Origin: Parasporobacterium sp.
GTDB taxonomy: Bacteria > Bacillota > Clostridia > Lachnospirales > Lachnospiraceae
Assembly (NCBI GenBank): GCA_017510065.1
Contig: JAFWOB010000190.1
Span: 1-64,000, forward strand
Length of the DNA stretch: 64,000 nucleotides
Reading direction: 5' to 3'
Shown: piece by piece, positions 43,901-56,200 of the stretch
Layout of the letters: each line of letters begins with the position of its first letter
Numbering within the stretch: the first letter of the stretch is position 1
Made by a program: the position numbers and the translations under genes
The notes under the pieces: model-generated
Told to the model about the DNA's origin: nothing
What the model saw: the letters and a program-made list of their open reading frames with translations, nothing else
Database searches by the model: none

Positions 43901-46900
43901 CCGATCGTTGTCACGCCCTCTTCGATCACAACAGAGGTGATCTGATCTGCGTAAGCAGCCCACGGGATCTCATGCTCTCCTTCTGCAGGTTCTTCTCCTT
44001 CCGGTACCTCAACGAAATCCCACATAGCTCCGGTTCCGTGGATCTCAAGAACGCCGGCATCGCTCAGTCCGTATGTCACGCCATCCCCGCAGCTTGCCAT
44101 CAGCAGATAGAGATGAAGCCTTGCCCGTGTCAGCCATGTATTATTGTAATCAATCGTAATGGCATTCCATTGTTCCTGTGTGCCGATGTAATAAACATCC
44201 GCCAGGGAATTGCAGCGATAGAAGGCTGAATTGTAAATCCTCGTAACTGTAGCAGGGATCGTGACTTTCTGCAGGCTGCTGCAGTCGCAGAATGTATCGG
44301 TATAGATATTTGTGATCCCCTCTGGAATCCTAATCTCTGTCAAACCTGTACATCCGTAGAATGCACTGTGTCCAAGACTTGTGAGACTATTCGGAAGTAC
44401 AACTTCTGTCAGACTTGAGCAGCCATTAAATGCGCTCCATCCAAGGCTCGTCAATCCCGCCGGAAGCACAACTTTCGTCAGGCTGGTGCAGCCGGAAAAT
44501 GCATTGGATCCAATACTTGTTAATCCCTCTGAAAACACTATTTCTGTCAAACCAGTACAGCCATTAAATGCTCTGTCTTCTATTTGTGTCAAACTTCCAG
44601 GAAGCACAACTTCCGTCAGACCGGTACAGCCGGAAAAGACTTCGCTTCCCATTCTTGTCAGGCCTTCAGGCAAGATAACCTCCGACAGGCTTGTACAGTT
44701 GTAAAATACGCTATCATATATCTCTGTCACATTTTCAGGAATCGTAATGTGCGCCAGAGAAGAGCAATTGTAAAATACACCATACTGCATTCTCGTCAGA
44801 CTATCCGGAAGCACTACATTTGTCAGATTTGTACAACGGGAAAATGTACTGTGTTCAAGAGCAGTTATGCCTTCCGGTATAGTAATCTCCGTCAATCCAC
44901 TGCAACCACTGAACGCCGAATACCCAATGCTTGTCAATTGATCCGGAAGTATTACTTCCGTCAATCCGGTGCAACCGCTGAACGCTGAATACCCAATGCT
45001 TGTCAACTGGTCCGGAAGCGCAATTTCTGTTAAGCTCTGGCAATTGTAGAACGCATTGTTTCCAAGGGAGATAACAGATTCGGGAATCTGAACATCTGCT
45101 AAAGAAGTACAGCCACTAAACGTTCTTTCACTGATTTGTGTCACACCATCCGGGATTACGACTCCCGTCAATGACGAACACTCATAGAACGCATAGGAAT
45201 CAATCTGCGTCACACTTTCAGGGATTATAACCTCCGACAATGATGAGCACTCAGAGAATGCATATCCGCCAATCTTCGTCACTCCTTCCGGGATCGTCAT
45301 CTCGGTCAGCGAAATACATCGCTCAAAAGCATAGCTGCCGATCTGCGTCAAGCTGTCAGGAAATGTTACATCCGTCAGATTTGTACATCTTTGAAATGTC
45401 CAGTGAAGCTCTTCCACGCCTTCCGGCAGAACGATCTGTGTTAAACTCTCACATCCGTAGAACATGCCGGATCCGAATTCCAGCACCGTTTCAGGAAGTG
45501 TTACATCTGTCAGTGAAGAGCACCCGCTAAATACATTTTCCCCAAGATACATTACGTTATCCGTAAGGACAATGCTTTCCAGAGAATTACATTCGCTGAA
45601 TGCACTGCCTTCAATCTGTGTTACACTGTCCGGTATCGTGATACCGGTCAGGCTGCTGCACCCATGAAAAGCCCATTCACCGATCGTTACGGTTCCGTCA
45701 GGAATCGTCACCGCTGTCAGGCTGCTGCACCTTGCAAAACAGTTTCTTGGAATGGTTCCATTTCCCAATGGCAGCGTGATCTCTTCCAGAGAACTGCATT
45801 GGTAGAATGCTCCTTCACCTATATAATCCAGATCAGCCGGCAGGCGGACGGAGACAGCCCTCCACAGATCATTAAACACGTAGCTGCCGATTCCCGTGAT
45901 CCCGTCTTCCACCACGATACTGGTGATATAATTACGGTACACATACCATGGCGGATATAAGGTATTGCCTTCTGAACTGTCATTATGCCCCTGATAGGAT
46001 GACGATAAGATACCGGCTTCCACCTGGCCGTTGGGAATATAGCTGGTATAATCGATCATCGGACCGGTTCCCGAAATGGTCAGAACTCCCGTAGCCGGGT
46101 CAAAGTCCCAATAGGTATTGCTGTATTTCTCATTGTAATATTCATGATATACATTGTTCAGATTATCATTGCCTTCGGAAATATTGATCTGCTGCCACTC
46201 GGACCAGCTTCCGTTATAAAAAACAGTTCCCAGACTGTGATTCATATCGAAAGCATGGTAGCCGATTGTCGTGACACTTAACGGGATCGAAATCCTGTAC
46301 AAGCCCCTGCTTAAATAGAAAAGATAAGGACTAATCGTTTCCACGCCTTCCGGCAGGATCACTTCCGACAGATTGGAAAATGCAAAGGCAGCTTCCTCGA
46401 TCGTGGTAACTCCATCCGGAACGCAATATTTCTCCTCATAACGATATGCCGGATAAGCCACCAGAGTGGATCCGTCTTTGCTGAATAACACACCGTTGCT
46501 GCTCTTGTATACGGTATTTGACGGGGAAACCACAAATCCGTACAGACGTGTACAACCTGCAAAGGCTGCCTTTCCGATCGTCCTCACGCTGGCTGAAATA
46601 AATATTGTATCAACTTCACTGCAGCCAAAGAATGCACCACTGCCGATCCCCGTCACGCCTTCTTCGATCCTGACTTCCCGGATCACACTGCCAAATACTG
46701 ACCATGGAGGCAGATGATTCGCCGTTCCGTGATACAGTGCATCCAGGTCCGAATTGTAGGAATCCATCATTCCGTTTCCGGAGATTGTCAGAACCGACAG
46801 CGATTCTGCGTCTACACTCCAGGTAACTCCGTCACCGCAAGTGCCGGTTAAACAGGTGGGCCCGATATTTTGCAGAACACTGTCAAGATTCGTCACATTT

Positions 46901-49900
46901 TCCCAGTCAGCCATGGAGCCATGATAGAGTGCTTTGTTCAGCATATCGCATCCGTCAAATGCGTGCGCGCTGATCCTGGTGATACTGGCAGGGATCAGGA
47001 TCTCTTCAAGATTTGTAAATCCGGCAAATGCATAGCTGCCGATACTCCGGACACCTTCGCTGATTAGGACAGATTTTGCGGAAGACGCAGCAGAAGACCA
47101 TGGCACTTCTTCTGCGGAAGCATAATCCGGCATTTCTCCATTGCCATAGATAGTAAGCAGTTTTCTGTCAGAATCAAAACTCCATAGGATCTCTTCTTCC
47201 GGCAGATCACTGCATATGATCTTGACTAAGGACAACATATCATTGTTGACATCGATCTCAATTTCATCCCATTGATCCCATGTTCCATTATAATAGATGG
47301 TTGTCAGGGAAGAACAGCCGGAAAACGCTCCTACTCCGATATGAGTCAGGCTGCTCGGAAGCTGTACAGTGCGTATTCCTGAAGACTCGAATGCATAGTC
47401 CCCGATCCCCAGTACGCCTTCCGGCAGTTCCAGATGAGACAGGTTCCGGCATGCATAAAATGCTACATCTCCCACATACTGCAGACCGTCCGGCAGATTG
47501 ATCTCGTTCAGAGACACACACCCTTCAAAAGCATGCGGAGCGATCATTTCTGTTCCGTCCGGTACATTATAGGTATATTGTTGTTTTCCGCCAGGATATT
47601 GCAGCAGCACGGTCTCATCCGAGCTGAACAGGACTCCGTCCACAGAAGTGTAATTTAAATTGCCTTCTGCCACATGAATCGCAGGCAATGCAGCACAGAA
47701 GGAAAAGGCGCCTTGGCCGATTGATTCCACTTGGGAAGGAATCTCCAGCTGTGTCAGACCGCAGCTGTCAAATGCAAACTCGCCCAGGGAAACCAGGCTC
47801 TCCGGCAGCTCAATATGGGTTAGTTTTTCACAGGAGCTGAAGGCATAATTCCCGATACTTTCAAGTCCTTCCGGAAGGATCACCTCTTCCAATTCAGGAC
47901 ACCAGTTAAACACGCTATCCCCAATCTCCCGGATTCCCGGTTCGATCACAATGCGCTTTACAATATCTTTACAGGATATATATTGATTGAGCGCACCGGT
48001 ACCGGAGACGGTCAGGACAGACCGCGTATGTCCATCAAGACGCCAGCTGACGTTGCCATCAGTACCTGCTATATATTGTACAAATGCATTTTGCAGATTT
48101 TCAATACCCGGCTCAATAACCAGGCGGTTCCAGTCCTCCGGGGTTCCCGGGAACAAGACAGTGATAATACCTCCGCAATATTTGAACGCATCCGGACTGA
48201 TCGATTCCAGACTGCTCGGAAAAACAATTGTATTCAGTTGATAATCACCGCTGAACAGATATCTGTTAAGCGAAGTAAGATTAGCCGGCAAAACAATATC
48301 TGTGATGTCGGTACTTGAAAAAGCAGATTCTCCGATATAGGAAACGGAATCCGGAATGTAGATTTCCTTCAGATTCCAACAGTTTTCAAACGCTTCTGCT
48401 CCGATCGATTCCAGACCTTCCGGAAGAACGATCTTCTGAAGACTTTCATCTCCCATAAAAGCCTCGTCGCCCAGTGTTCTGAGGCTGTCCGGCAATGTCA
48501 CATCCCGCAGCAGATATAAGCCGGAAAATGCACCGTTGCCGATGCTGGTTACGCCATCTTCTACAATGATCTCGACAATCTCAAGTCCGGACCACTGCGG
48601 GACCGGATCCTCCTCTCCAGACCACCGTGCATAGTTATACATATCTCCTGTCCCGGAAATGGTGAGGATCGTAAATGTCTCCGGATCAAGTCTCCAGGTC
48701 AGGTTCTCTCCGCAGGAGCCGGAAATGAAGGAAACGTTTATATACCCATTCTGAAGGAATTCCAAAACGGTCTCATGGATCTGGATCGCAGTCCACTCTT
48801 CATAAGAACCATAGAAGATTATATGAACAATGTTCTCTAAGGCATATTCCTCAATGGAAGTAATGCTGTTCGGCAGGGACAGCTGTAAACTATAGTAGGG
48901 GTCAATCGCATATGCCCCGATTGTTGTGACGCCATCCGGAACCGCATAATAATATTTCCTATAATCTTCACTACCGGTCTCCGGAATGCAAAAACGGACC
49001 AGCCTGGTTCCATCTGCACTGAGCAGGGAACGATCGACCATCTTAAAAGCGGTGTTGCCCGGTGCAAGCGTAATGTTGGCATTATGGCAGCCGGCAAACG
49101 GGTTTTTCCCTAAATGGACAACATTATTCGGGATTTCCACAGAATCCAACTTCCAGCAATAGTTAAATGCCAGATCTCCAATGGATGTCAGGCTGTCGGG
49201 AAGCTGGATGCTCTCAATCTTCGTATTAGCAAATGCCCATGCTCCTATACTGACAAGGCTCTCCGGAAGTGTTACTTCGGCTACATTCCAAAAGTCATTG
49301 AACGCATTTCTGCCAACCGTCGTAACGCCTGGTTCAATAACAACCGAAGTAATGTTGTCCCTTTCGCTGTACCAGGGAGTGTCCTCTACCGCGAAGAAAT
49401 TCTCCATGGCGCCTTCTCCGGAAATAGTCAGCACGCCGTCTTGCAGTCTCCAGTTGATGATACCCGGCTGCGGAATATCCGCGCCGTAAGTATGATAGTG
49501 GATTTCCGCCCCTGCCAGACTGTCGTTACCTATTCCGATGGAGACATTCTGCCAGTCTTCTTCACTTCCTTCATAATAAATATCTGTCAGAGGACAATCA
49601 CAAAATACTCCATCTGCGATACTTGTCAGACTGACAGGAATTGCGACTGTCTTCAGGCCGCTTCCTGAAAATGCGTATTCCCCGACATTTGTCACATGTT
49701 CCGGAAGCATCATATAAGTCAGGTTTGACATGTAATCAAATGCACCCGGTCCGATGGTCGTAAGAGAGTCCGGAAGGAAAACCCTTGACAGATTGCTGTT
49801 TTCAAATGCAGCTTCGCCGATGTATTCCACTTCATACGGCAGCGTGTAGCCATACACCCCAAGGCTGTCCGAATAGGAGATCAGTCTGGTCCTGTCACTG

Positions 49901-52881
49901 GTGAAAAGCACCTGATCTTCCGCTGTAAAAGAGGTATTGCCCTCAGCGACAGTAATACTGGTCAATGAAGTGCAGTAAGTAAATACACCGTCTCCGATCT
50001 CGGTGACCGAGGCCGGGATCTCAATGCTTTCAAGACTTGTACAGCCGTAAAACGCCATCTTTCCGATCCGTTCAAGGCTTGCCGGCAACTCCACGCTGAC
50101 TGCACCGGTCATCCACATTAAAGCGCAATTACCGATGCCGGTTATGCCCTCTTCGATAATTATCGTAGTAACATTTGAATCCGTCCATGGCGGCTGATTC
50201 TCATCGTAATCATCAATAGCGCCTTCTCCGGAAAACGTGAGAACGTTGTCATAAATAGTCCAGATAATATCCGGATCATAAGAATTATAATAAATGGTCG
50301 CATTATAAATAGACTCATTATCGTTATGAATATCGATCAGCGCCCAGTCATCTTCTGTTCCTTCGTAATAAATCTTATTCAACGGACATTGATAGAAAAC
50401 TCCCCACTCTATGGATGTCAGGCTTTTCGGGATTGAAACCGCTGTCAGGGCTGTTTCATGAAAGGCATCATCCCCAAGGTATGTCAGATAGGGCGGAAGC
50501 ACGATATAATGCAGATTCGGCATTGCGTAAAAAGCGCCGTTTCCGATTGTCGTAACAGAATCCGGAAGGAAAATGGATGACAGACTACTGCAGCTAAAGG
50601 CATCTCTATAGATCGTTGTCACGCCATCCGGCACCGTCAGGGAATCTGCCGGCCGGCCGGCCGGATAAAGGATCAGGCCCGTGCCGTCACTTGTATACAG
50701 TGCATGATCCACTACCGTATAAAAAGCATTTCCCTGCGCTACTGTTATATCTGTCAGCGATTCACAGTATGCAAACGCACTGTCTCCGATTATTTCAACC
50801 GTGGAGGGAATCGTTACTGATCCCAACTCGTAACATTCATAGAAAGCATAATTTCCGATACTGGTAAGACCCTCGGGAAGACTGATCCCAGAAAGGCTGA
50901 AGCATTCATCAAATGCGCCTTCCCCAATACTGACGAGGCTGTCCGGCAGCTCCACAGTGGTCACATTTTCCAGACAGTTAAAAGCAAGATCGCCAATGCT
51001 TGTGATCCGGTCATCGATAACGATCGAAGTGATCGTCTCCCAATCATCACGCCAGGGAGCTGGGGATTCCCAGGTGTAATTATCCATGGGACCAGACCCG
51101 GTAATCGTCAGGACGCCATTCTCAATGCTGTAGCTGATCTCCGGTTCCGGAGTCCAGTTGGGATCGTAAGCAGCCCCTGACAGGGTCAGCATTGCTTCCG
51201 GATACAGGGCAGTTGTATTGGAATTATAGGTATAGCTGATCTGATACCCGTTGCAGTCATAAACATAGCCGTCGGCAAAACTACCGGACGTGTAGCCTTT
51301 CAGGAACAGAAGATCCGGTGAACCCACGGTTCCTGTGTCGCAGTTCGTAACATCCACCAGATAGCTGGCACCGTCATTCATCTGGACGATATTCCACATA
51401 TGGCGACCTTCGCCTGTACCTCCTGCCATCATACCGCTGACTGTCAGGCAGGGAACGCCGCTCATGTCGCACAGGTATTTGAAGGCTTTGGAATACCCTT
51501 CGCAGACAACATTGGTAGTGCTGTCCCCGTCAAAAACATAGATCGCCTGAAATGGATCGCCATAAGCGCCGCCCGGGGCAGAGCTGTTATAATCCGTCAG
51601 ATCGCAGATTTCATTCTTGAATCCAACGACTTTTCCGTAAATACCGGCATTGGCGTACTGATCCGCGATTGCCCGGGCATTGGTTGCTGCCGCAGTGACA
51701 CGGGATATCTGGGTTGAATCCACTGTATAATCCCCGGTGCTGTAACCCGCCGCAACCGGAAAATCAAAATCCACGGTTCCTTTTACGGTAATGGAAGCAT
51801 ACCCGCCGCTTCCGGAAATACTGGTGGACATGCTCGGCGTATCGGTTGCCGATGTCGGAGAGGTCTTGTCATACCAGAACAGTTCATAAGGGCAGTCCGC
51901 CAACAGCGCATCGATCAGCAGCTCCTGGTCATAGGCAAATAAACCCGCTACATAATTCCTCGCTTCAATGGCGTTTTCAATTCCCAGCTCTTCTTTTGTC
52001 CAGGTAGTTCCGATTCCGAAATCCGCTACCGGAATCTGGAAAGACGTGGAACTGCGGGTCCCGTCTGCCACTTCCGCGATCATTCCCCGCAGGATATTGT
52101 AAAGCGTAAAATTATTGCCGGTAAGCATGCTGCCGGCATAACCGGGCGCACTTGCCGCCTTGGCTCTTCGCGGTGCCTGATATAGCTTCTGCTCAAAGAA
52201 GCTTTCAAGAAGCTCGTCATTATCCTGATAGCCGCCCGGCGTATAAGTCCGGACCGTGCTCTCGAACTCGACTTCTTCGTATTCCTCTTCGGTTTCCTCT
52301 TCCGTGGTCTCTTCCTCGGTCTTCTCTTCCTCAGTCTTCTCTTCCTTGGATGAAGGCTCTTCTTCCTGCGTCAGCGCCTGGTCAAGGGTCTCCTCTTCTT
52401 CGGCTTCAGACGTGTCTGCCTCTTCCGGTGTTTCCGGCTCGGTATACACTTCTTCCGGCGTCTCCGGCTCGGTGTATACTTCTTCCGGGGTTTCCGGTTC
52501 CGTGTATACTTCCTCCGGCGTCTCCGGCTCCGTGTATACTTCCTCCGGCGTCTCCGGCTCCGTGTATACTTCTTCCGGGGTTTCCGGTTCGGTGTACACT
52601 TCTTCCGGCGTTTCCGGCTCGGTGTACACTTCTTCCGGGGTCTCCGGTTCGGTGTATACTTCTTCCGGGGTCTCCGGTTCGGTGTATACTTCTTCCGGCG
52701 TTTCCGGTTCGGTGTAGTCTTCTCCCACACAAGGATCTTCGAGATCCCCTGTCGTCATGTACGCTTCTGTTGCTTCTTCATACCAGGATTCGTCAGTCTC
52801 CTCTGCCATTACACTCGCCGGCAGAAGACTCACAACCATAATAAGCGCCATGATCAAGGCAAACAAACGTCTTTTCTTCAT
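40999..52881 (-). CDS. Giant LRR surface protein with transglutaminase-like, CxxC-repeat and wall-binding domains
   Basis: A 3960-residue secreted protein; the start at 52881 follows AAAGGGG. Order: signal peptide (to VMAEE); ten [10 protein letters not shown]-type decapeptides; an acidic stalk; a transglutaminase-like domain with Cys (VCEGYSKAF), His (GRHMWNI) and Asp (LVDVTNCD); nine blocks that each begin with a beta-rich segment (LTISGxGxM, then PW) and continue as BspA-type LRRs (SIGxxAFxGCxxLxxVxIP); about 14 CxxC modules; and sixteen 20-residue wall-binding repeats ([12 protein letters not shown] type). No LPxTG or membrane anchor, so it should be held by the last repeats. Probable adhesin or host-glycan/protein ligand. 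The reverse-strand open frames are shadows. Confidence 0.92.
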   Translation of the reverse strand: MKKRRLFALIMALIMVVSLLPASVMAEETDESWYEEATEAYMTTGDLEDPCVGEDYTEPETPEEVYTEPETPEEVYTEPETPEEVYTEPETPEEVYTEPETPEEVYTEPETPEEVYTEPETPEEVYTEPETPEEVYTEPETPEEVYTEPETPEEADTSEAEEEETLDQALTQEEEPSSKEEKTEEEKTEEETTEEETEEEYEEVEFESTVRTYTPGGYQDNDELLESFFEQKLYQAPRRAKAASAPGYAGSMLTGNNFTLYNILRGMIAEVADGTRSSTSFQIPVADFGIGTTWTKEELGIENAIEARNYVAGLFAYDQELLIDALLADCPYELFWYDKTSPTSATDTPSMSTSISGSGGYASITVKGTVDFDFPVAAGYSTGDYTVDSTQISRVTAAATNARAIADQYANAGIYGKVVGFKNEICDLTDYNSSAPGGAYGDPFQAIYVFDGDSTTNVVCEGYSKAFKYLCDMSGVPCLTVSGMMAGGTGEGRHMWNIVQMNDGASYLVDVTNCDTGTVGSPDLLFLKGYTSGSFADGYVYDCNGYQISYTYNSNTTALYPEAMLTLSGAAYDPNWTPEPEISYSIENGVLTITGSGPMDNYTWESPAPWRDDWETITSIVIDDRITSIGDLAFNCLENVTTVELPDSLVSIGEGAFDECFSLSGISLPEGLTSIGNYAFYECYELGSVTIPSTVEIIGDSAFAYCESLTDITVAQGNAFYTVVDHALYTSDGTGLILYPAGRPADSLTVPDGVTTIYRDAFSCSSLSSIFLPDSVTTIGNGAFYAMPNLHYIVLPPYLTYLGDDAFHETALTAVSIPKSLTSIEWGVFYQCPLNKIYYEGTEDDWALIDIHNDNESIYNATIYYNSYDPDIIWTIYDNVLTFSGEGAIDDYDENQPPWTDSNVTTIIIEEGITGIGNCALMWMTGAVSVELPASLERIGKMAFYGCTSLESIEIPASVTEIGDGVFTYCTSLTSITVAEGNTSFTAEDQVLFTSDRTRLISYSDSLGVYGYTLPYEVEYIGEAAFENSNLSRVFLPDSLTTIGPGAFDYMSNLTYMMLPEHVTNVGEYAFSGSGLKTVAIPVSLTSIADGVFCDCPLTDIYYEGSEEDWQNVSIGIGNDSLAGAEIHYHTYGADIPQPGIINWRLQDGVLTISGEGAMENFFAVEDTPWYSERDNITSVVIEPGVTTVGRNAFNDFWNVAEVTLPESLVSIGAWAFANTKIESIQLPDSLTSIGDLAFNYCWKLDSVEIPNNVVHLGKNPFAGCHNANITLAPGNTAFKMVDRSLLSADGTRLVRFCIPETGSEDYRKYYYAVPDGVTTIGAYAIDPYYSLQLSLPNSITSIEEYALENIVHIIFYGSYEEWTAIQIHETVLEFLQNGYINVSFISGSCGENLTWRLDPETFTILTISGTGDMYNYARWSGEEDPVPQWSGLEIVEIIVEDGVTSIGNGAFSGLYLLRDVTLPDSLRTLGDEAFMGDESLQKIVLPEGLESIGAEAFENCWNLKEIYIPDSVSYIGESAFSSTDITDIVLPANLTSLNRYLFSGDYQLNTIVFPSSLESISPDAFKYCGGIITVLFPGTPEDWNRLVIEPGIENLQNAFVQYIAGTDGNVSWRLDGHTRSVLTVSGTGALNQYISCKDIVKRIVIEPGIREIGDSVFNWCPELEEVILPEGLESIGNYAFSSCEKLTHIELPESLVSLGEFAFDSCGLTQLEIPSQVESIGQGAFSFCAALPAIHVAEGNLNYTSVDGVLFSSDETVLLQYPGGKQQYTYNVPDGTEMIAPHAFEGCVSLNEINLPDGLQYVGDVAFYACRNLSHLELPEGVLGIGDYAFESSGIRTVQLPSSLTHIGVGAFSGCSSLTTIYYNGTWDQWDEIEIDVNNDMLSLVKIICSDLPEEEILWSFDSDRKLLTIYGNGEMPDYASAEEVPWSSAASSAKSVLISEGVRSIGSYAFAGFTNLEEILIPASITRISAHAFDGCDMLNKALYHGSMADWENVTNLDSVLQNIGPTCLTGTCGDGVTWSVDAESLSVLTISGNGMMDSYNSDLDALYHGTANHLPPWSVFGSVIREVRIEEGVTGIGSGAFFGCSEVDTIFISASVRTIGKAAFAGCTRLYGFVVSPSNTVYKSSNGVLFSKDGSTLVAYPAYRYEEKYCVPDGVTTIEEAAFAFSNLSEVILPEGVETISPYLFYLSRGLYRISIPLSVTTIGYHAFDMNHSLGTVFYNGSWSEWQQINISEGNDNLNNVYHEYYNEKYSNTYWDFDPATGVLTISGTGPMIDYTSYIPNGQVEAGILSSSYQGHNDSSEGNTLYPPWYVYRNYITSIVVEDGITGIGSYVFNDLWRAVSVRLPADLDYIGEGAFYQCSSLEEITLPLGNGTIPRNCFARCSSLTAVTIPDGTVTIGEWAFHGCSSLTGITIPDSVTQIEGSAFSECNSLESIVLTDNVMYLGENVFSGCSSLTDVTLPETVLEFGSGMFYGCESLTQIVLPEGVEELHWTFQRCTNLTDVTFPDSLTQIGSYAFERCISLTEMTIPEGVTKIGGYAFSECSSLSEVIIPESVTQIDSYAFYECSSLTGVVIPDGVTQISERTFSGCTSLADVQIPESVISLGNNAFYNCQSLTEIALPDQLTSIGYSAFSGCTGLTEVILPDQLTSIGYSAFSGCSGLTEITIPEGITALEHSTFSRCTNLTNVVLPDSLTRMQYGVFYNCSSLAHITIPENVTEIYDSVFYNCTSLSEVILPEGLTRMGSEVFSGCTGLTEVVLPGSLTQIEDRAFNGCTGLTEIVFSEGLTSIGSNAFSGCTSLTKVVLPAGLTSLGWSAFNGCSSLTEVVLPNSLTSLGHSAFYGCTGLTEIRIPEGITNIYTDTFCDCSSLQKVTIPATVTRIYNSAFYRCNSLADVYYIGTQEQWNAITIDYNNTWLTRARLHLYLLMASCGDGVTYGLSDAGVLEIHGTGAMWDFVEVPEGEEPAEGEHEIPWAAYADQITSVVIEEGVTTIGERAFKNCTAMTDVEIPASVTVIGEDAFAGDTALTAVNFRGTQARWDAIDIRSGNDILTSETVTITVDPHADGHVIVIDPAVEPTCTQAGLTEGSHCSLCQEILTPQEVVPALGHVIVSDPAVAPTCVASGLTEGSHCSRCNEILTAQEIVPATGHTVVIDPAVAPTCTESGLTAGSHCLVCGTVLVEQTTVPATGHTTVVDAAAEPTCTKPGLTEGSHCSSCGLVFTAQEEIPALGHDYIEEITTEPTCITGGVKTYTCQRCGNTYTEAIPPTGHTAVTDAAKAPTCTEPGLTRGSHCSVCGTVLIPQEEVPALGHDYVEEVTTVPTCTEPGVKTFTCSRCSDSYTEEIPAAGHTEVADEAVAPTCTEPGYTAGSHCSVCGTVFTAQEEIPALGHDYTAVVTTEPTCTEAGLKTFTCSRCSDSYTEEIPAAGHTVVTDEALEPTCTETGLTAGSHCSVCHVVLTAQEEIPALGHDYKETITTAPTCTEAGLKTISCERCGDTYVEEIPATGHTEVADEALAPTCTESGLTAGSHCSVCGAIFQPQTVIPALGHDWTDWEVVTPATEEAEGLESRTCRNDPEHVETRVIPKLEHIHQLEKVERTEPTYEAEGRIECWYCSLCGRYYSDEAGENEIAEADTVIPKLVRNGWIQEGDVWKYYQNDVACVGWQKVSSKWYYFDAEGVMLKGWQKISGKWYYLGTNGAMRTGWQKVSGKWYYLNSSGVMQTGWLQYEDNTYYLKSNGVRATGWQQVGDEKFYFDEDGIMQTGWLELDGKWYYLSKTGVMQTGWQQISSKWYYMDETGVMQTGWLELDGEKYYLKSSGARAVGWQKVSGEWYYFDEDGIMMTGWQQINDEWYYMSKTGVMLTGWQKISSKWYYMNASGVMQTGWQLIDDNWYYLGKNGARTTGWQKVSNKWYYMNADGVMQKGWLQLGTKRYYLGTSGVMVTGTQTIGGKTYTFDANGVLIE
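41002..41960 (-). repeat. Sixteen wall-binding repeats, 60-bp period
   Basis: Encodes units of exactly 20 residues of the choline-binding/glucan-binding type (GW, then WYY, then DGVM). Both Trp and Tyr pairs are kept in most copies. Bases show the same 60-bp rhythm throughout. The last unit is the shortened TGTQTIGGK form, also found at the end of the three other proteins. Confidence 0.9.
42140..43690 (-). repeat. CxxC repeat block, two alternating unit types
   Basis: Twelve canonical modules plus two divergent ones just C-terminal. Long units (about 41 residues) carry PTC, GSHCSxC and a closing GH; short units (about 38) carry PTC, a KTFTCSRC-type motif and GH. The order is four long, then short and long alternating four times. 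Three Cys and one His per unit could bind a metal. Confidence 0.85.
52411..52710 (-). repeat. Ten 30-bp units encoding [10 protein letters not shown]
   Basis: Exact 30-bp period. Differences between units are mostly silent third-base changes in blocks, as expected when copies are exchanged or slip. Forms an acidic Pro/Glu stalk next to the signal peptide. Confidence 0.92.
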
Positions 52882-52903
52882 TTTTACCCCTTTCCAGCAT
52901 ATC

Positions 52904-52944
52904 AAAACATATCCTCCTGGATTTCCCTCCGGAAGATATGTTTT
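52904..52944 (-). promoter_or_regulatory. Leader hairpin just upstream of the giant gene
   Basis: AAAACATATC (52904-52913) pairs with GATATGTTTT (52935-52944) across 21 nt. On the mRNA the loop carries GGAGG-like runs and lies about 20 nt before the ribosome site. A weak 20-codon reading frame runs through it. It may control translation. Confidence 0.35.
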
Positions 52945-53005
52945 AAGAATCTTGGGTTTTTCATAACCGGCAGCGGGCCTATGTACACCTCCCGCTGCTG
53001 ATTGA

Positions 53006-53035
53006 ATTTTACAGCGTTCCGGTCTGTTCCGTCAA
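53006..53035 (-). promoter_or_regulatory. Promoter of the 3960-residue surface protein gene
   Basis: Minus strand: -35 TTGACG (53035-53030), 18-bp spacer, -10 TAAAAT (53011-53006). The leader is about 120 nt and contains a CAGCGGG/CCCGCTG dyad (52971-52997) and the hairpin at 52904-52944. Confidence 0.65.
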
Positions 53036-53106
53036 TGAACTTTCTTTTATATTTCGCCGATTTTCCGGTCCTTGTTTCGTCATTTTTGACATCCGGCAAT
53101 GCTGCC

Positions 53107-53220
53107 GATTTGAGGAGGGTCCACCCTTCTTGTTTTCGCCAAGTCCTCGATTTGAGGAGGGTCCACCCTTCTTGTTTTCGCCAAGCTCCCGATTTGAGGA
53201 GGGTTCACCCTCCTCAAATC
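53107..53220. repeat. 42-bp-period repeat array ending in a perfect hairpin
   Basis: GATTTGAGGAGGG starts at 53107, 53149 and 53191, exactly 42 bp apart, with nearly identical flanks. The last copy is followed by its own complement, CCCTCCTCAAATC (53208-53220), giving a 13-bp stem with loop TTCA. Together with the promoter and a terminator it accounts for the 417-bp gap between the two surface-protein genes. Confidence 0.9.
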
Positions 53221-53242
53221 AGACAGTTAATGAAAATAAGAA

Positions 53243-53266
53243 GGGGCAGGCCATCCGGCCTGCCCC
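53243..53266 (-). terminator. Terminator of the 1970-residue surface protein gene
   Basis: GGGGCAGGCC (53243-53252) pairs with GGCCTGCCCC (53257-53266) across 4 nt; on the minus strand TTCTTATTTT follows. Confidence 0.8.
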
Positions 53267-53298
53267 CCAAGTGCTCTCAAGCATTTCATAAACTTTTT

Positions 53299-56200
53299 TT
53301 ATTTCCCGGTCCATACGCCGTCCGAGCCAAAGGTATAGCTCTTTCCATCAATGGTCTGGGTGCCGGTCAACATCACGCCGCTGGAATTAAAGTAGTACCA
53401 CTTCGTGGAGATCTTCTGCCAGCCGGTACGCATGATGCCGTCGGTTCCGAAGTAATACCATTTCTTGGAAATCTTCTGCCAACCAGTCTGCATAATGCCG
53501 TCCGTTCCCAGGTAGTACCACTTCTTCGAGATCTTCTGCCAACCGGTCTGCATCACGCCGTCGGTACCCAGGTAATACCATTTGCCGGAAATCTTCTGCC
53601 AGCCCGTTTTCATCACACCGTCGGTGCCCAGGTAATACCATTTGCTGTCGACCTTCTGCCAGCCCGTTTTCATTACACCATCGGTGCCCAGGTAATACTG
53701 TTTGTCACTGATCGTCTGCCAGCCGGTCTGCATCACACCGGAAGAATTAAAGTAGTACTGTTTGCTGCTGATCTCCTTCCAACCGGTACACATAACGCCG
53801 TTGGTTCCGAAGTAATACCACTTCTTAGAGATCTTCTGCCAGCCGGTCCGCATCACGCCGTCGGTACCGAAGTAATACCACTTCTTGGAGATCTTCTGCC
53901 AGCCGGTCTGCACCACGCCGTCGTTACTGTAGTAATACCATTTGCCATCGATCTTCTGCCAACCGGTCAGGATCACTTCATTGCTCTCCCAGAACGCCAC
54001 AAAAGTCGTATCTTCGTGCAGGTCATAGAGATCATTTGCATGGTAGATATGGCCGTCCGAAGAACCCTGCACTTTCCAGCCGGCAAATGTATAGCCCTCT
54101 TTCTGCATGTATTCTTCCAGCCATGCATGTCCGTTCATCGGGTCATTCCGGAAGATCACATATTCCGCTGTTTCCACTGTGTTTTCATAGCCACTTGTAC
54201 ATGGCATAGGGCCATTGCAGGCTCCGCCGTCAAAATCATAGTCCACGCGGACTTTTTTACCCCAAACCGCTTCGAGGGTCAGATCGCTCTCCGGAAGAAT
54301 GATTTCGTCGCCTTGCACATAGGTAGTACCGACAGGATCACCGGCGACTTTCCAGGCGGTGGCATAATAAGATCCCGTCTGGTCTTCCGGCCAGTACCAG
54401 CTGAAATCAATCTCATAAGCAGCTCCCGCATAGGCAGGGATCCGGGACTTGCCGTCCGCGTCGAACCCGTCTTTTACCTCATTGTTCCAAAATCTCCAAT
54501 CCGTCACAAAGCTCTTGTCGCCCGGATCCAGAGTAATGGTGATCGGCTGCCCCCAGACTGCCTGCAGGGTCATATCATGGTCTGTGTCAATGATCTCATT
54601 TTTCCGATAAATGGTTCCGGTGGAAAGATCTTTCCAACCGATCAGTCCAAAGGATTCTTTTTCAAGGACCGGAAGCATCGCCTCGCCAATATAAATGCCA
54701 TTCAGCCCAACTTGCAGCTGCCAGCTCTTCGCGCACCGGAGGGTCAGCTCCTGATTGTCCCCGGAGACATAACTGCCGCCGTTGTAATCAAGCGTGACCG
54801 TGACCGCTTCCTCCCATACCGCTTTCAGGGTCGTATCTCCTGCCAGCACAAGAGAGCCCGTAACGCCGTAGATGCCCGAGCCGGTCGTTTCTGCCGGATA
54901 GACCGCGCCTGTTTCTTCCACGACCCAGCCGGTCAGGATGTAGCCATCCCGCTGAACCATAGCATCTGTCATCGTGCATTTGTAGTAAACAACCCGGCCG
55001 CCTGAGAACACTTGATAGTTCTGACGGAACAGCGTCACATTATCATTTTCCTGACAGATACGCATGATCTCGGACCCGATCGCTTTTGCCGGATTTCCGG
55101 AACCATCCAGGCTGTAGAAGGTACCGCCGTTGGCATCAAATGTCAGGGCGCAATATCCTTCCGGCAGGGCAATTCCGTCGCTGCAATGGATGAGTACTCT
55201 CGACGGATCTGTCAGACAGCTGTTTCCAGCGCCGATCGAAACCGCTGCCCACTGGGCCTTCGTTCCCGCGAAATACACATCCGTCAGAGCGGTACATCCA
55301 TCAAATGCATTCTCACCGATCGTTGTGATCTCGCCGGTCAGCTCTGCTCTTACGATCCGGTCACTCTCAGAAGACCATGGAACCGGATTGCCAAGATCCT
55401 CATTATAATTGTACATCGCCCCCGAACCGGAGATTGCCAGCACGCCTTTGTTGTCCAGAACCCAGGTGAGCTGATCGCCGCAGGTTCCTCTTGCAATGAT
55501 CGTCGGCGGCAGTTCATTGTAATGCCAGGTGGCATTGGTCAGGAGACTATCATTTCCCTCATGATTAATATTGATTCCTGCCCGATCCTCTTCCGATCCT
55601 GCGTAATAAACGTCTGTCAGACCGGTGCAGGATGAAAATGCACCTTGGTCGACCATTACCGCACTGAGCGGGAGCCAGATTTCCTTCAGGTTGCTGCAGC
55701 CTTCAAACGCATATCTGCCGATGCTCGTTACCCCTTCATGAATCACAAGCTCTGTCAGCTGCCCGCCATTCTGCAGAAAATAATTTCCGATACGGGTGAT
55801 GCCTTCTTCTATCGTAACCTGCGTGATCGCATTTCTATAACTGTACCAGGGTGCTCTGACGCCAAAAATCCCATAGTCAGTAACAGGACCGCTTCCCGAG
55901 ATTGTCAGCTGATAGTCTTTGCTCACTGCCCAGATGGCGGATGTTCCGCATTGTCCGGATGCAAGAGGCGATTGCCGCATTGCTGCGTTCAGCAACGGAT
56001 CATTTTCCTCCCCGATATCCATCGCATTCCAATCAGCTTCGGTTCCGTCATAATAGACCGTTTCAAGAGCAGAACAGGACTTAAACGCCCCGGCGCCGAT
56101 GCTCGCCATGCTGACAGGAATCGCGACGCTCATCAGATTCGTGCAGTTAAGGAAAGCTTCTGCTCCTATGCTTGTCACGCCTTCCGGAATCACAAGCTGC

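Noticed and set aside
52152-52841. Open frames rich in Ser/Pro/Leu or Arg/Lys over the decapeptide repeats
   Set aside because: Off-frame and antisense readings of the 30-bp repeat.
52902-53099. 65-codon minus-strand frame ahead of the giant gene
   Set aside because: It overlaps the predicted promoter and has no ribosome site; at most its last 20 codons could be a leader peptide.
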